NCBI GenBank assembly: GCA_018648685.1
Contig: JABGQT010000134.1
Location: 1 to 64,000 of the forward strand
Origin: Anaerolineae bacterium
GTDB lineage: Bacteria; Chloroflexota; Anaerolineae; Anaerolineales; Villigracilaceae
DNA length: 64,000 nucleotides
Direction: 5' to 3'
Of the stretch, positions 1 through 7,808 are shown piece after piece; position 1 is the first letter of the stretch, and every line of letters starts with the position of its first letter. The notes under the pieces are model-generated. The model did not search any database and was not told where the DNA came from. It was given only the letters and a program-made list of their open reading frames with translations. Position numbers and translations under genes: made by a program.

Positions 1-87
1 ACCTAAGTGTAACCTTTTGACTGATTTTTTATCCTGTTTGTACGGTAGAGAATCCTAGGAAAGTCATAAAAAGAAAAGGGAAATCTA

Positions 88-516
88 ATGAGTTCTCTAC
101 AAATCCGTGTGATCACTATCTGCATTATTCGAAAAGGCGATTCCATTCTCGTCTTTGAGGGCTATGATCGCGTCAAAGACCAAATCTTCTATCGTCCCTT
201 GGGGGGAGGGGTTGAGTACGGCGAACATAGTTCGGAGGCAATACTGCGTGAATTCCGAGAAGAACTTGGTGCTGAGCTTATTAATTTGCGCTACATGAAC
301 ACATTTGAAAACACATTCACCTTTGAGGGAAATTCTGGACACGAGATCGTCATTATATACAAAGGCGATTTCGCTGACGAATCATTCTATAGCAAGGATA
401 TAATTATTGGTAAAGAAGATAATGGTAATGATTTCAAAGCCATGTGGAAATCTATTCTTGACTTTCGAAATGAACAGCTTCCTTTATACCCTGATAGATT
501 ATTGGAATTATTGTAA
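88..516 (+). CDS. Nudix hydrolase, copy 1
   Basis: A 142-residue single-domain Nudix hydrolase, a family that cleaves nucleoside diphosphates linked to another moiety. The Nudix box is complete at residues 40-62: G40, E46, R54-E55, E58-E59 and G61 fit Gx5Ex7REUxEExGU. The substrate cannot be told from sequence. A paralogue of almost the same length lies at 2478-2909, and the two agree closely along their whole length. The start ATG follows a purine-rich AAAAGGGAAA stretch. A weak -35-like TTGACT sits at 17-22 with no convincing -10. This copy is more AT-rich at third codon positions than its paralogue. Confidence 0.9.
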   Translation: MSSLQIRVITICIIRKGDSILVFEGYDRVKDQIFYRPLGGGVEYGEHSSEAILREFREELGAELINLRYMNTFENTFTFEGNSGHEIVIIYKGDFADESFYSKDIIIGKEDNGNDFKAMWKSILDFRNEQLPLYPDRLLELL

Positions 517-575
517 GTGAACCAAACTTCCTAAGTCAAAATATCCATCTGAAACTTATTAGGAGTAAGGCAAGT

Positions 576-998
576 ATGACCTTCGTTAAAATTGTAATTC
601 TGGGGTTTATTTTATTAGAGCTAGCGAATGTTTTAATGCTATATTTCGCCCCTGGTTCCAAGATGGCAAACGCCGTTGGCGTATTTACCGCTTGGGAAAA
701 ATCAAAGCAATATCCAGAACTCCATGACTTCATTAGATATCTTGTAAGTTGGGTGGCCGGAGCAAAATTAATTTTCCTTTTACTCTTAATAGTGATAGTC
801 ATATTTGCCGATATAAGCACGCAGCGCATGAGCCTTTTGGCTTTAGCTATCGCAACTTTATCCTTTTTCTGGCGATTATTCCCACTAATCAAAAAAATGG
901 ACAAAAGGGGAGAAATTGAGCCAAAGAATTATTCGGTTGTTTTAGGCGTGATGATCTTTGTCTTTATCGCCGTGTTTTTAATTGCGATTATTATCTAA
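576..998 (+). CDS. Small integral membrane protein, unknown
   Basis: A 140-residue protein that I do not recognise. Hydrophobic segments lie at about residues 4-24, 57-78, 83-102 and 119-139, so about four membrane helices are likely, with short charged loops (MDKRGEIEPK before the last helix). The start is supported by a good ribosome site, AGGAGTAAGG, a few bases before the ATG at 576. It sits between a Nudix gene and a VOC gene on the same strand. No catalytic motif is visible. The clean start, helix pattern and length make a real gene likely; its role is unknown. Confidence 0.7.
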   Translation: MTFVKIVILGFILLELANVLMLYFAPGSKMANAVGVFTAWEKSKQYPELHDFIRYLVSWVAGAKLIFLLLLIVIVIFADISTQRMSLLALAIATLSFFWRLFPLIKKMDKRGEIEPKNYSVVLGVMIFVFIAVFLIAIII

Positions 999-1028
999 TA
1001 ATCTGATGGATGTCCAACAGATACACAC

Positions 1029-1123
1029 GGGCTAAAAGCCCTTCCTTAGTACATGGAAGCCCTGCGGGCTGGGTGTTTTTAGCCCCAGAGGGGCTTTCAC
1101 GAGCTGAGGCAGGACTTAAGTCC
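1029..1123. repeat. Compound palindromic intergenic element
   Basis: Four short inverted repeats lie in a row in under 100 bases: GGGCTAAAAGCCC (1029-1041), AGCCCTGCGGGCT (1058-1070), AGCCCCAGAGGGGCT (1081-1095) and the perfect palindrome GGACTTAAGTCC (1112-1123). The GC-rich hairpins in otherwise AT-rich spacer look like a REP-type dispersed repeat. No second copy was seen in this window, so the dispersed nature is inferred. It ends about 30 bases before the next gene. Confidence 0.55.
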
Positions 1124-1152
1124 GCCGAAAATTGCTAAACAGAACTCAGGTA

Positions 1153-1581
1153 ATGTCCATGAAACAATCTATCGTACATATCGCATTAGTCGTCCGAGAC
1201 TATGATGAAGCAATCGCTTTCTATACCAAAAAACTGAATTTCGAATTGCTCGAAGATACTTACCAACCCGAACAGGATAAACGCTGGGTCGTCATCGCGC
1301 CTCCTAAAACCAATGGTGCGACACTTCTCTTGGCGAAAGCATCGAAACCTGAGCAAGAAGCTTTTATTGGCGATCAAACTGGTGGTCGCGTTTTTCTCTT
1401 CCTGAACACCGATGATTTTTGGCGCGACTATAATGCGATGAAAGCCAAAGGGATAAAATTTATCCGAGAGCCAAAGAAAGAAGAATATGGCACGGTGGCA
1501 GTCTTTGAAGATCTATACGGAAATCTTTGGGATTTACTGGAATTGAATGACGATCATCCAATTTCAAAGCGAGCGGTCTAA
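1153..1581 (+). CDS. VOC-family (glyoxalase-like) protein
   Basis: About 142 residues with the vicinal-oxygen-chelate fold pattern. An N-terminal HIALVVRDYDEAIAFYTKKL start is typical of glyoxalase/bleomycin-resistance/dioxygenase folds, and a second half ends in TVAVFEDLYGNLWDLLEL, where the Glu before Asp-Leu-Tyr-Gly-Asn-x-Trp is a usual metal ligand (the first-half ligand would be the His of VHIAL). Members act as lyases, dioxygenases or drug-binding proteins; the substrate is not predictable. The reading frame extends to a TTG at 1132, but the ATG at 1153, after CAGG, gives the normal N-terminus. Single VOC module, probably a dimer. Confidence 0.85.
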   Translation: MSMKQSIVHIALVVRDYDEAIAFYTKKLNFELLEDTYQPEQDKRWVVIAPPKTNGATLLLAKASKPEQEAFIGDQTGGRVFLFLNTDDFWRDYNAMKAKGIKFIREPKKEEYGTVAVFEDLYGNLWDLLELNDDHPISKRAV

Positions 1582-1688
1582 TGGTTTTCTTCCGCGTTAG
1601 ACGCGATTGCTTTGTTGTCCTCATAAGGCAACACTCAATACAGGTCTCAAAATTTGGTGCTAATAAATAGACAGGAAAAACACTTATT

Positions 1689-2414
1689 ATGATGAAAAAA
1701 GAACCCAAAAACACTTCTATACAAAAAAACGAGCCTGACACTTCAAGTGTTATCGACCAAACTATTATGAGCGTAGCAGAAGGCATTACAGGGATTGCTG
1801 CATCTGAGAAAACAGAATGGCTACGCTCCGTTGGTTTTCTATTACAAAGAATACGTAGTGGCAGATTTCTTGAGACTTTTAAGAATGAATGGGATGCTTA
1901 TCGAGAAAAAGGTCAAGTAAAAGACGATTATTTGTTCACCGACCAGCATAAAGAGTGTTTACAAGAATTATTAGATTTTCTTGATGGAGACGTACCTGAC
2001 CAAACTAGATTTACCGTTCTGAAACAAATATTTTTTACAGCTGCGTCTGAAACAATATCAAATCGAGATAGCGCAATTCCACAACAATATATGAAAATAG
2101 CCCGCTCTCTTAGCTCAGGAGAAGTACTTGTTTTACTAGCCGTTTCCCAATTAGCAGAAGAGAAGGCAGTTTTGCCACCGAATAATACTTCAGCAAATGA
2201 ATGGCTCAAAATAGTAACTGAAAAATCTGATTTGGTAGATAGCGAGTTAGTTGAATTGCACGAACGCGGTCTAGTTGAAAAAAATCTCATAAAACCACGC
2301 ACACATAGCGATAAAAGTGGAGTAAGTTTAGGAGAATATTTTAGGCTTACTGGTTTGGGTGTGAATTTATGCGAATTCATAAAAACAGATACGACAGGTA
2401 AAGATGAGCAATAG
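1689..2414 (+). CDS. Unknown soluble protein with C-terminal wHTH-like region
   Basis: A 241-residue protein of no family I recognise. There is no signal peptide or membrane helix. The first 30 residues are polar and probably disordered; the middle is helical and charged. The C-terminal part (about 165-232) has an LxELHERGLVEK segment followed by EYFRLTGLGVNLCEFI, a pattern seen in winged-helix C-termini and in proteins of the DUF4393/Abi-alpha kind. That resemblance is only from memory of the motif style. The ATG at 1689 (or 1692) follows CAGGAA. The neighbours are accessory genes, which leaves open a defence or stress role, but nothing proves it. Confidence 0.65.
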   Translation: MMKKEPKNTSIQKNEPDTSSVIDQTIMSVAEGITGIAASEKTEWLRSVGFLLQRIRSGRFLETFKNEWDAYREKGQVKDDYLFTDQHKECLQELLDFLDGDVPDQTRFTVLKQIFFTAASETISNRDSAIPQQYMKIARSLSSGEVLVLLAVSQLAEEKAVLPPNNTSANEWLKIVTEKSDLVDSELVELHERGLVEKNLIKPRTHSDKSGVSLGEYFRLTGLGVNLCEFIKTDTTGKDEQ

Positions 2415-2477
2415 GATAATCACGCAACTGCTAATAATGCAAACTGTTAGGCTGCTATCATATTATTAGGAAAAATA

Positions 2478-2909
2478 ATGCCCCCCAAACAAATCCGCGT
2501 CATAACCATCTGCATCATCCGAAAAGGCGATGCGATTCTCGTCTTCGAAGGCTACGATCCCACTCGGTCACAGACCTTCTATCGGCCATTGGGTGGGCAG
2601 ATCGAATTCGGCGAGTACAGCCTCGATGCGCTCCGGCGCGAATTCCGCGAAGAAATAAATGCAGAGCTAGCCAACTTGCGCTACGTGCAGACCTTCGAAA
2701 ATATCTTTACCGCCTATGACAAACCCGGGCATGAAGCGGTTTTTGTCTATGAAGGTGACTTTGCAGATAAAAGCTTCTATAATAAAGACCTGATTATCGG
2801 CAAAGAAGATAATGGTGAGAGCTTTGAAGCAAAATGGATGCCAATCGCTGATTTTCAAGCAGGAAAATTTCCCCTATACCCAGATGGCTTATTAGAATTG
2901 CTATTATAG
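2478..2909 (+). CDS. Nudix hydrolase, copy 2
   Basis: A 143-residue Nudix hydrolase, paralogous to the one at 88-516. Both open with QIRVITICIIRKGD and share the GKEDNG segment and the LYPD-LLELL ending. The Nudix box at 40-62 keeps G40, E46, R54-E55 and the metal-binding E58-E59, but the usual Gly at position 61 is Asn. This change should leave metal binding intact. The start has AGGA six bases upstream. It is followed after 9 bases by a GNAT gene, so the two are likely co-transcribed. Substrate unknown. Confidence 0.9.
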   Translation: MPPKQIRVITICIIRKGDAILVFEGYDPTRSQTFYRPLGGQIEFGEYSLDALRREFREEINAELANLRYVQTFENIFTAYDKPGHEAVFVYEGDFADKSFYNKDLIIGKEDNGESFEAKWMPIADFQAGKFPLYPDGLLELLL

Positions 2910-2918
2910 GAATAAAAA

Positions 2919-3344
2919 ATGACCAAAGAATACAAACTCGTTCACATTGAAAAACCTGAAGAATCCGCCTGGGGTATCATCGGCGGCGGGCTTTCCACAT
3001 ATAATATAGAAAAAGCTGGCGACAATAAGTTTGAACGCCTTTGCTACGCCATCCAAAACGAAAGCGATGAAATCGTTGGCGGCATCCTTGGCGAGATTTA
3101 TTGGGGCTGGCTCTATGTCGACTTACTCTGGGTCAAAGACGAGCTACGCGGTCAAGGCCACGGTCATAAGCTCCTTAGCAAGCTCGAAGAAGAAGCCCGT
3201 CAACGCGGCGCAAAACACGCCTACCTCGACACCTTCAGTTTCCAAGTTCCTGATTTTTACAAAGATCACGGCTACGAAGTCTTTGGCGAACTAACCGATT
3301 TCCCCCCAGGGCATCAACGTTATTTCTTCAAGAAAGAGCTTTAA
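2919..3344 (+). CDS. GNAT-family N-acetyltransferase
   Basis: A 141-residue GNAT-fold protein that should transfer an acetyl group from acetyl-CoA to an amine. The acetyl-CoA-binding motif A is clear: VDLLWVKDELRGQGHGHKLL, with R77-x-x-G80-x-G82. Motif B follows with YLDTFSFQVPDFYKDHGYEVFG, the typical F-Y-x-x-x-G-F/Y segment. The acceptor is unknown; the small size is typical of stand-alone GNATs acting on small molecules. It lies 9 bases after a Nudix gene and 4 bases before a membrane-protein gene, so it is part of a tight run of genes. Confidence 0.88.
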   Translation: MTKEYKLVHIEKPEESAWGIIGGGLSTYNIEKAGDNKFERLCYAIQNESDEIVGGILGEIYWGWLYVDLLWVKDELRGQGHGHKLLSKLEEEARQRGAKHAYLDTFSFQVPDFYKDHGYEVFGELTDFPPGHQRYFFKKEL

Positions 3345-3348
3345 ATTT

Positions 3349-3705
3349 ATGTCAGAGAAAATAACACCGCATAAACTCGCACAAAGCCTCTTCTCGCTCA
3401 ACGCCCTAATTTGGGCAATACTTGCTATCCTTACCCTGCTGCGCCTTAACCAAACCTCCCCACAGCAAAAAACCATCATGCTCATCATTGGCATCATGAT
3501 GCTGGGCAACGCGGGCACAATGCTCCTCTCTGGCTGGCTCTTGAGCAAAAAACGCAAGCCCTTCTATTTCTTTGCGCTGGCAGTATTGCTCGTCAACATC
3601 CTCCTGACTTTTACCGACCAGTTTGGATTGCCCGACTTGCTCACTCTCCTCCTCGACCTAATCTTGCTCACCATCCTGCTCATCAAACGAAAATCATTTT
3701 ATTAG
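3349..3705 (+). CDS. Small integral membrane protein, unknown
   Basis: A 118-residue protein not assigned to a family. It is dominated by hydrophobic segments at about residues 14-33, 44-66, 73-90 and 93-114, so about four helices are likely. A basic KKRK stretch lies in the loop between helices 2 and 3, and another basic tail (IKRKSFY) is at the end. The gene starts 4 bases after the GNAT stop and ends 5 bases before the YprB-like gene, so it sits in the middle of a likely operon. No functional motif was seen. Confidence 0.75.
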   Translation: MSEKITPHKLAQSLFSLNALIWAILAILTLLRLNQTSPQQKTIMLIIGIMMLGNAGTMLLSGWLLSKKRKPFYFFALAVLLVNILLTFTDQFGLPDLLTLLLDLILLTILLIKRKSFY

Positions 3706-3710
3706 GATTT

Positions 3711-4991
3711 ATGGAATCACCGCCAAAAAAAACCCTCGCAGATAAACTAAAAGCACTGGGTGTAAAAAAGGGAGTATCGGAACGCCCTCAGCCCAAACTT
3801 GCTGCGCGTGTCCCCATCGAGCAGGTGTTAAAAGGCGACTACCGCCAAACACACTATGGAGAGAGCTTTGTTTACGAGCAACGTTTTCCGCTAAATCATC
3901 CGCATGGACATATCTCTTTGCGCCCGATAGCCTTCCCAAAAGTTTTGGCAGAATGGGCTAAAGATGAACACATCAGCAACATGCCCATCGAGAAATTTCT
4001 CTTCTTCGACACAGAAACCAGCGGCTTATCAGGCGGCACAGGCACATATGCCTTTATGGTTGGGGCAGGGCGTTTCGAAGGGGGTGAATTCGTCCTAGCT
4101 CAATTCTTCCTGCGCGACCCCGCTGAAGAGCCAGCCATGCTGGAATCACTGGCAGAATTCATTGCACCTTGTGAAATTCTCGTTAGCTATAATGGCAAAT
4201 CCTTCGATGCGCCACTTTTGCAAACACGCTATAAATTGCATGCAATGCCCATCCCTTTCGAAGGTTATGCGCATCTTGATCTTCTGCATCTCGCACGCCG
4301 CTTGTGGAGAGACAGACTCACCTCGCGCGCACTACAATCCATAGAAGAACATATTCTCGGCGTGGAGCGCACATCTGAAGAAGTGCCCGGATATGAAATC
4401 CCCTATCTATATTTCGACTATCTCCGTGATAAAGACGCGACCCCAATAAAAGGCGTTTTTTACCACAACGAGATAGATATCCTTTCTCTAGCAGCCCTGC
4501 TCAATCACGCCGCGGCGATGCTCTCCGATCCCTTTGGAAAAAGCGTTCAACACGGCTTGGATGTCATCGCCATCGCCAAGCTTTTTGAAGATATGAAAAA
4601 ATGGGATGATGCTGCAAAGCTCTACGAGCATGGCTTACAGCAGACACTCCCGGAAAAGGATTTCGCCAAAGCAGTGAAAAGATTGGCAGTATTGCAACGA
4701 AGACGCGGAGATATTGCCGAAGCTGTCAGGTGGTGGGAGCAGGCAGCAGGCGAGGGGCATATTTACGCTCATGTTGAGTTGGCAAAATATTACGAGCACC
4801 GCGCTCGGGATTACGATTTAGCGGAAGATGCCACTCACCGGGCACTCAGTTTGGTCAACGTGAGCCAGCTTCAGGATTACGAGCGAAACCACTGGGAAGA
4901 TGAATTATCGCACAGGCTAAATAGATTAAAACGCAAGATGAGCAAAGACAAAGATCTACCGATCAGGAAAAGAGATGAAACCACAAATTAA
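3711..4991 (+). CDS. YprB-like RNase H-fold exonuclease with C-terminal TPRs
   Basis: 426 residues. The core at about 95-265 is a DEDD-type exonuclease of the YprB/RNase_H_2 family. Acidic motif 1 is FFDTETSGLSGGTGTYAF (D100, E102), motif 2 is VSYNGKSFDAPLL (D166), then HLDLLHLARRLW (D190), and the last motif is YHNEIDILSL (H252, D256). All catalytic acids appear present, so 3'-5' nuclease activity is likely. Residues 285-400 look like tetratricopeptide repeats (for example DDAAKLYEHGL and AEAVRWWEQAAGEG). The first 90 residues are an extension common to this family. The end overlaps the next gene by 17 bases, which implies co-translation. Confidence 0.88.
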   Translation: MESPPKKTLADKLKALGVKKGVSERPQPKLAARVPIEQVLKGDYRQTHYGESFVYEQRFPLNHPHGHISLRPIAFPKVLAEWAKDEHISNMPIEKFLFFDTETSGLSGGTGTYAFMVGAGRFEGGEFVLAQFFLRDPAEEPAMLESLAEFIAPCEILVSYNGKSFDAPLLQTRYKLHAMPIPFEGYAHLDLLHLARRLWRDRLTSRALQSIEEHILGVERTSEEVPGYEIPYLYFDYLRDKDATPIKGVFYHNEIDILSLAALLNHAAAMLSDPFGKSVQHGLDVIAIAKLFEDMKKWDDAAKLYEHGLQQTLPEKDFAKAVKRLAVLQRRRGDIAEAVRWWEQAAGEGHIYAHVELAKYYEHRARDYDLAEDATHRALSLVNVSQLQDYERNHWEDELSHRLNRLKRKMSKDKDLPIRKRDETTN

Positions 4992-5754
4992 ATTAACAAC
5001 AACCAAAACACCCGACGGCGGGGAAATGGGACTTTATCAGCATGACCAGGATTTTGCGATCAAGGTCAATGGCCAGCAATTAATGAGCAGCAGGCAACAC
5101 GAATCTGAATTGGCACTGGCACGTTTGGGATGCGCCCATCTTTCTGCCCGCAAAGCGTCGTGCGTCTTGATCGGCGGTTTGGGAATGGGCTATACCCTGC
5201 GCCAAACACTGGAAATGCTCGGCACAGACGGAAAAGTGATCGTGAGTGAGCTTTTGCCCGAAGTGGTCGAATGGAACGGTACTTTTCTCAAAGAACTTAA
5301 TGGGAAATCTCTGAAAGATGAACGCACCGAGATCAAAATTGGCGATATAAACCTCTTACTCGCTAACTCAGTAGACAGCTTCGATGCAGTTTTGCTCGAT
5401 ATTGATAATGGTCCCAGCGCGATAACGGATTTGGGAAATGATCAGCTTTATACGCGTGCTGGCATGGAAAATTGCAGGCGCGCGCTCCGCGACAAGGGAT
5501 GCCTGGCTATTTGGTCGGCTGAGCCAAGCAAAGAATTTGAACAGCTTTTGATGAGTTGCCATTTCCATGTGCGGCGCTACAAAGTTCCAGCCTATGCAGG
5601 GACACAAAGAAATTCGCGCTTTATTTGGCTTGCCACAGAAAATGCAAAACTCCTGCCACCCGGCGGTGGCGAGCCGCGCCCGGCAAAAAAGAAAACGCCC
5701 AAGGGGAATAAGTATACGCAGCGCAGGGAAGGCACAAAGAAACCAAAAAGATAA
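4975..5754 (+). CDS. Spermidine-synthase-like protein
   Basis: 259 residues with a Rossmann core of the polyamine-synthase/SAM-methyltransferase type. The nucleotide-binding loop is VLIGGLGMGYTL (about 65-75), followed by VIVSELLPEVVEW with acidic E92 and FDAVLLDIDNGP (about 135-147). In true spermidine synthases an Asp in a GGGDG loop and a later catalytic Asp contact the substrates. Here GGLGMG replaces GGGDG, so an aminopropyl-transfer role is doubtful and 'spermidine synthase-like' is safer. The tail (about 226-259) is Pro/Lys/Arg-rich and probably disordered or nucleic-acid-binding. It overlaps the exonuclease gene by 17 bases. Confidence 0.75.
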   Translation: MKPQIKLTTTKTPDGGEMGLYQHDQDFAIKVNGQQLMSSRQHESELALARLGCAHLSARKASCVLIGGLGMGYTLRQTLEMLGTDGKVIVSELLPEVVEWNGTFLKELNGKSLKDERTEIKIGDINLLLANSVDSFDAVLLDIDNGPSAITDLGNDQLYTRAGMENCRRALRDKGCLAIWSAEPSKEFEQLLMSCHFHVRRYKVPAYAGTQRNSRFIWLATENAKLLPPGGGEPRPAKKKTPKGNKYTQRREGTKKPKR

Positions 5755-5861
5755 TTTTCTGATCTTTAACAAGGTGTTCTTTCACATAAAAGTAGTGACA
5801 TCTCCCACAAGCCTGATTTTCCCCTTTTCGATATAGTTAGACAATAAATAAGGAGATAAAA

Positions 5862-6356
5862 ATGACCACAACAACTGAAAATCTGAAAGAAGCCTTTGCC
5901 GGTGAAAGCCAGGCATTCCAAAAATATACCGCTTTTGCTGCCAAAGCCGAAAAAGATGGTTTTGCAAACATTGCCCGCCTTTTTCGCTTAACAGCCCAAG
6001 CCGAACAAATTCATGCAGCTGGGCATTTAAAAGCTCTCGACGGCGTTGGCTCTACTGCGGATAACCTGCAAGCAGCTATTGACGGCGAAACCTATGAAGC
6101 CGAAAGCATGTACCCACCCATGCTTGAACAGGCCGAAGCTGAAGGACATAAAGCCAAACGCATGTTCAAATATGCTGTCGAAGCTGAAGAAGTCCATGCA
6201 GAGCTTTATGGAAAGGCTCTTGAAGCTGTTAAAGAAGGTAAAGACATCGACACAGACTTTTTCCTCTGCCCTATCTGTGGACATATCGAATTTGGTGCGC
6301 CCCCTGAAAAATGCCCAATCTGTAATGTTCCGGGATCAAAGTATATAAAAGGCTAA
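5862..6356 (+). CDS. Rubrerythrin
   Basis: A 164-residue rubrerythrin, a cytoplasmic di-iron protein that reduces hydrogen peroxide in organisms living with little oxygen. The ferritin-like domain carries the expected Glu/His iron ligands: E15 in FAGESQAF, E48 and H51 in AEQIHAAGH, E76/E79 in GETYEAE, and E109/E110 with H112 in EAEEVHAEL. The C-terminal rubredoxin-like domain has C136-x2-C139 and C151-x2-C154. The start has AAGGAG eight bases upstream. It forms a single-gene unit closed by a strong terminator. The spacer before it (5755-5861) showed no clear regulator site. Confidence 0.96.
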   Translation: MTTTTENLKEAFAGESQAFQKYTAFAAKAEKDGFANIARLFRLTAQAEQIHAAGHLKALDGVGSTADNLQAAIDGETYEAESMYPPMLEQAEAEGHKAKRMFKYAVEAEEVHAELYGKALEAVKEGKDIDTDFFLCPICGHIEFGAPPEKCPICNVPGSKYIKG

Positions 6357-6372
6357 ATAGAGCCCATTTTAT

Positions 6373-6407
6373 AAAAAACGCCGCTGAAATTTCAGCGGCG
6401 TTTTTTT
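6373..6407 (+). terminator. Rho-independent terminator after rubrerythrin
   Basis: A perfect inverted repeat, ACGCCGCTGAAA / TTTCAGCGGCGT, has no spacer bases beyond the palindrome centre and is followed by seven T. It is preceded by six A, so it could also work on the other strand, although the desaturase ending at 6550 is separated from it by a repeat element. Confidence 0.92.
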
Positions 6408-6432
6408 GCATTAGAAACTACCCAAGAAATAG

Positions 6433-6527
6433 AAGTGTATCGCACCAACTCGAACAAATGAAACGCTAGTCCTAGGCACTGTGCCCATCAAAAGACTGGT
6501 GTCCATCGTTTTAGGTGCAACGCACTT
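6433..6527. repeat. Palindrome-ended dispersed element, copy A
   Basis: About 95 bases bounded by imperfect inverted ends: AAGTGTATCGCACC on the left, and GGTGCAACGCACTT on the right (11 of 14 pair). The interior holds TGCCCATCA and CATCGTTTT. The same outer ends, the same CGCACCAACTC start and the same TGCCCATCA and CATCGTTTT blocks are found at 40446-40538, at nearly the same spacing. It is therefore a genuine two-copy element in this window, MITE-like or REP-like, lying between convergent genes. Confidence 0.75.
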
Positions 6528-6549
6528 TGGCTCAATTTTCGGACAGGTT

Positions 6550-7563
6550 CTAAGCCATCTTTGTTTCTTTGTGATATTTCTTCAAGGCTTCCCAGCCAAC
6601 CATTTTCTTGTTTGATTCATCCCATAAACGCAAACGCAAGGTCTTCAAGCTACTCCAAATATTGAGCGACCTGACCTGAAAGAGCGGATTCTCTTCAAAG
6701 CATTCCTGCAATTTATAGTTCGGGATCCGCGATCCCAAATGATGGATATGATGGTATCCGATATTCCCTGTGAACCACTGCAAAATAGCAGGTAGCTCAT
6801 AAAGCGAACTACCGTTCATTGCAGCTTTATAGAAATCCCAGTTTTCTTGTCGTTCCCAGTAAACGCCTTCGTAATTATGCTGCACGTAGAACATCCACAC
6901 GCCTGCCGAAGTACCAAATAACAAAACAGGTAATTGCACAAGCAGGTAAGTTTTCCAACCTACCAACCAAATCAACCCTGAAACAATCAGAAGTAACGCA
7001 AGATTTGTCCACCAAATACTCGCACGTTCCTTTTTACCATGCGAAGGCAAGGGGATACGCTTCACAATTGCAAAAACAGTCATTGCACCAATTGTAAACA
7101 TTACCAAAGGATGGCGCATGATACGATACCAAACTTTTTTCCAAAAGGGAGCGGCAAGATATTCTTCTACTGTCCAGGTATCTACATCACCAATACCACG
7201 CTTATCAAGGTTACCCGCATTTGCATGGTGAACATTATGTTCGTGCCACCAAAGTTGCCATGGCGTATAGGTCAAAATACCAGTGATAATGCCCACAATT
7301 AAATTTGCGTGTTTCGATTTGAAGAAAGAGCCGTGCCCACAATCATGGAAAATGATGAAGGTACGCACCATAAATCCCGCTGTGGGGATAGAAAGTAACA
7401 AAGTGAGCCAATACGAAACCCCTACGCTCCAAAACATAATCGCCCAAAGCGCAATATAGGGTACAACAGTATTCACAATTTGCCAAATACTACGCCACGC
7501 GTCGGGCTGATATTTCTTGATAATGCTCCGCCAATCCACCCCGTCAAAACGACTCATATTCAT
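6550..7563 (-). CDS. Membrane fatty acid desaturase (acyl-lipid type)
   Basis: 337 residues with the three histidine boxes of membrane di-iron desaturases: HDCGH (73-77), HEHNVHH (107-113) and HHIHH (271-275). Hydrophobic segments lie at about 32-66, 88-104, 151-169, 185-201 and 205-228. The HDCGH and HNVHH spacing is that of the delta-12/omega-6 acyl-lipid group. It should introduce a double bond into membrane lipid acyl chains using O2 and reduced ferredoxin or a similar donor, so the host meets oxygen at least at times. No ferredoxin gene is adjacent. Single gene, transcribed toward rubrerythrin. Confidence 0.93.
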   Translation of the reverse strand: MNMSRFDGVDWRSIIKKYQPDAWRSIWQIVNTVVPYIALWAIMFWSVGVSYWLTLLLSIPTAGFMVRTFIIFHDCGHGSFFKSKHANLIVGIITGILTYTPWQLWWHEHNVHHANAGNLDKRGIGDVDTWTVEEYLAAPFWKKVWYRIMRHPLVMFTIGAMTVFAIVKRIPLPSHGKKERASIWWTNLALLLIVSGLIWLVGWKTYLLVQLPVLLFGTSAGVWMFYVQHNYEGVYWERQENWDFYKAAMNGSSLYELPAILQWFTGNIGYHHIHHLGSRIPNYKLQECFEENPLFQVRSLNIWSSLKTLRLRLWDESNKKMVGWEALKKYHKETKMA

Positions 7564-7808
7564 AGATGTTCTCCTAATCAGATTTTTTTCACAAAGCTAT
7601 TTTACCTTGTCTTTTCCTGGATAGCATACCGCTGCGCACTTTTTTTTCGCTTGCTGAGGATTTAAGAAAAAACAGATATGACGAGGAGCAGCTTTTCGTA
7701 AAATCTTCCCCGTCAAAAAGATATAACTCATCTCGAATAGGGTAAAATTGGGCGGCGCAAAACACATCCATAGGGTTATCAAAACCAGAAAAGGAAAATA
7801 CAGGCAAA

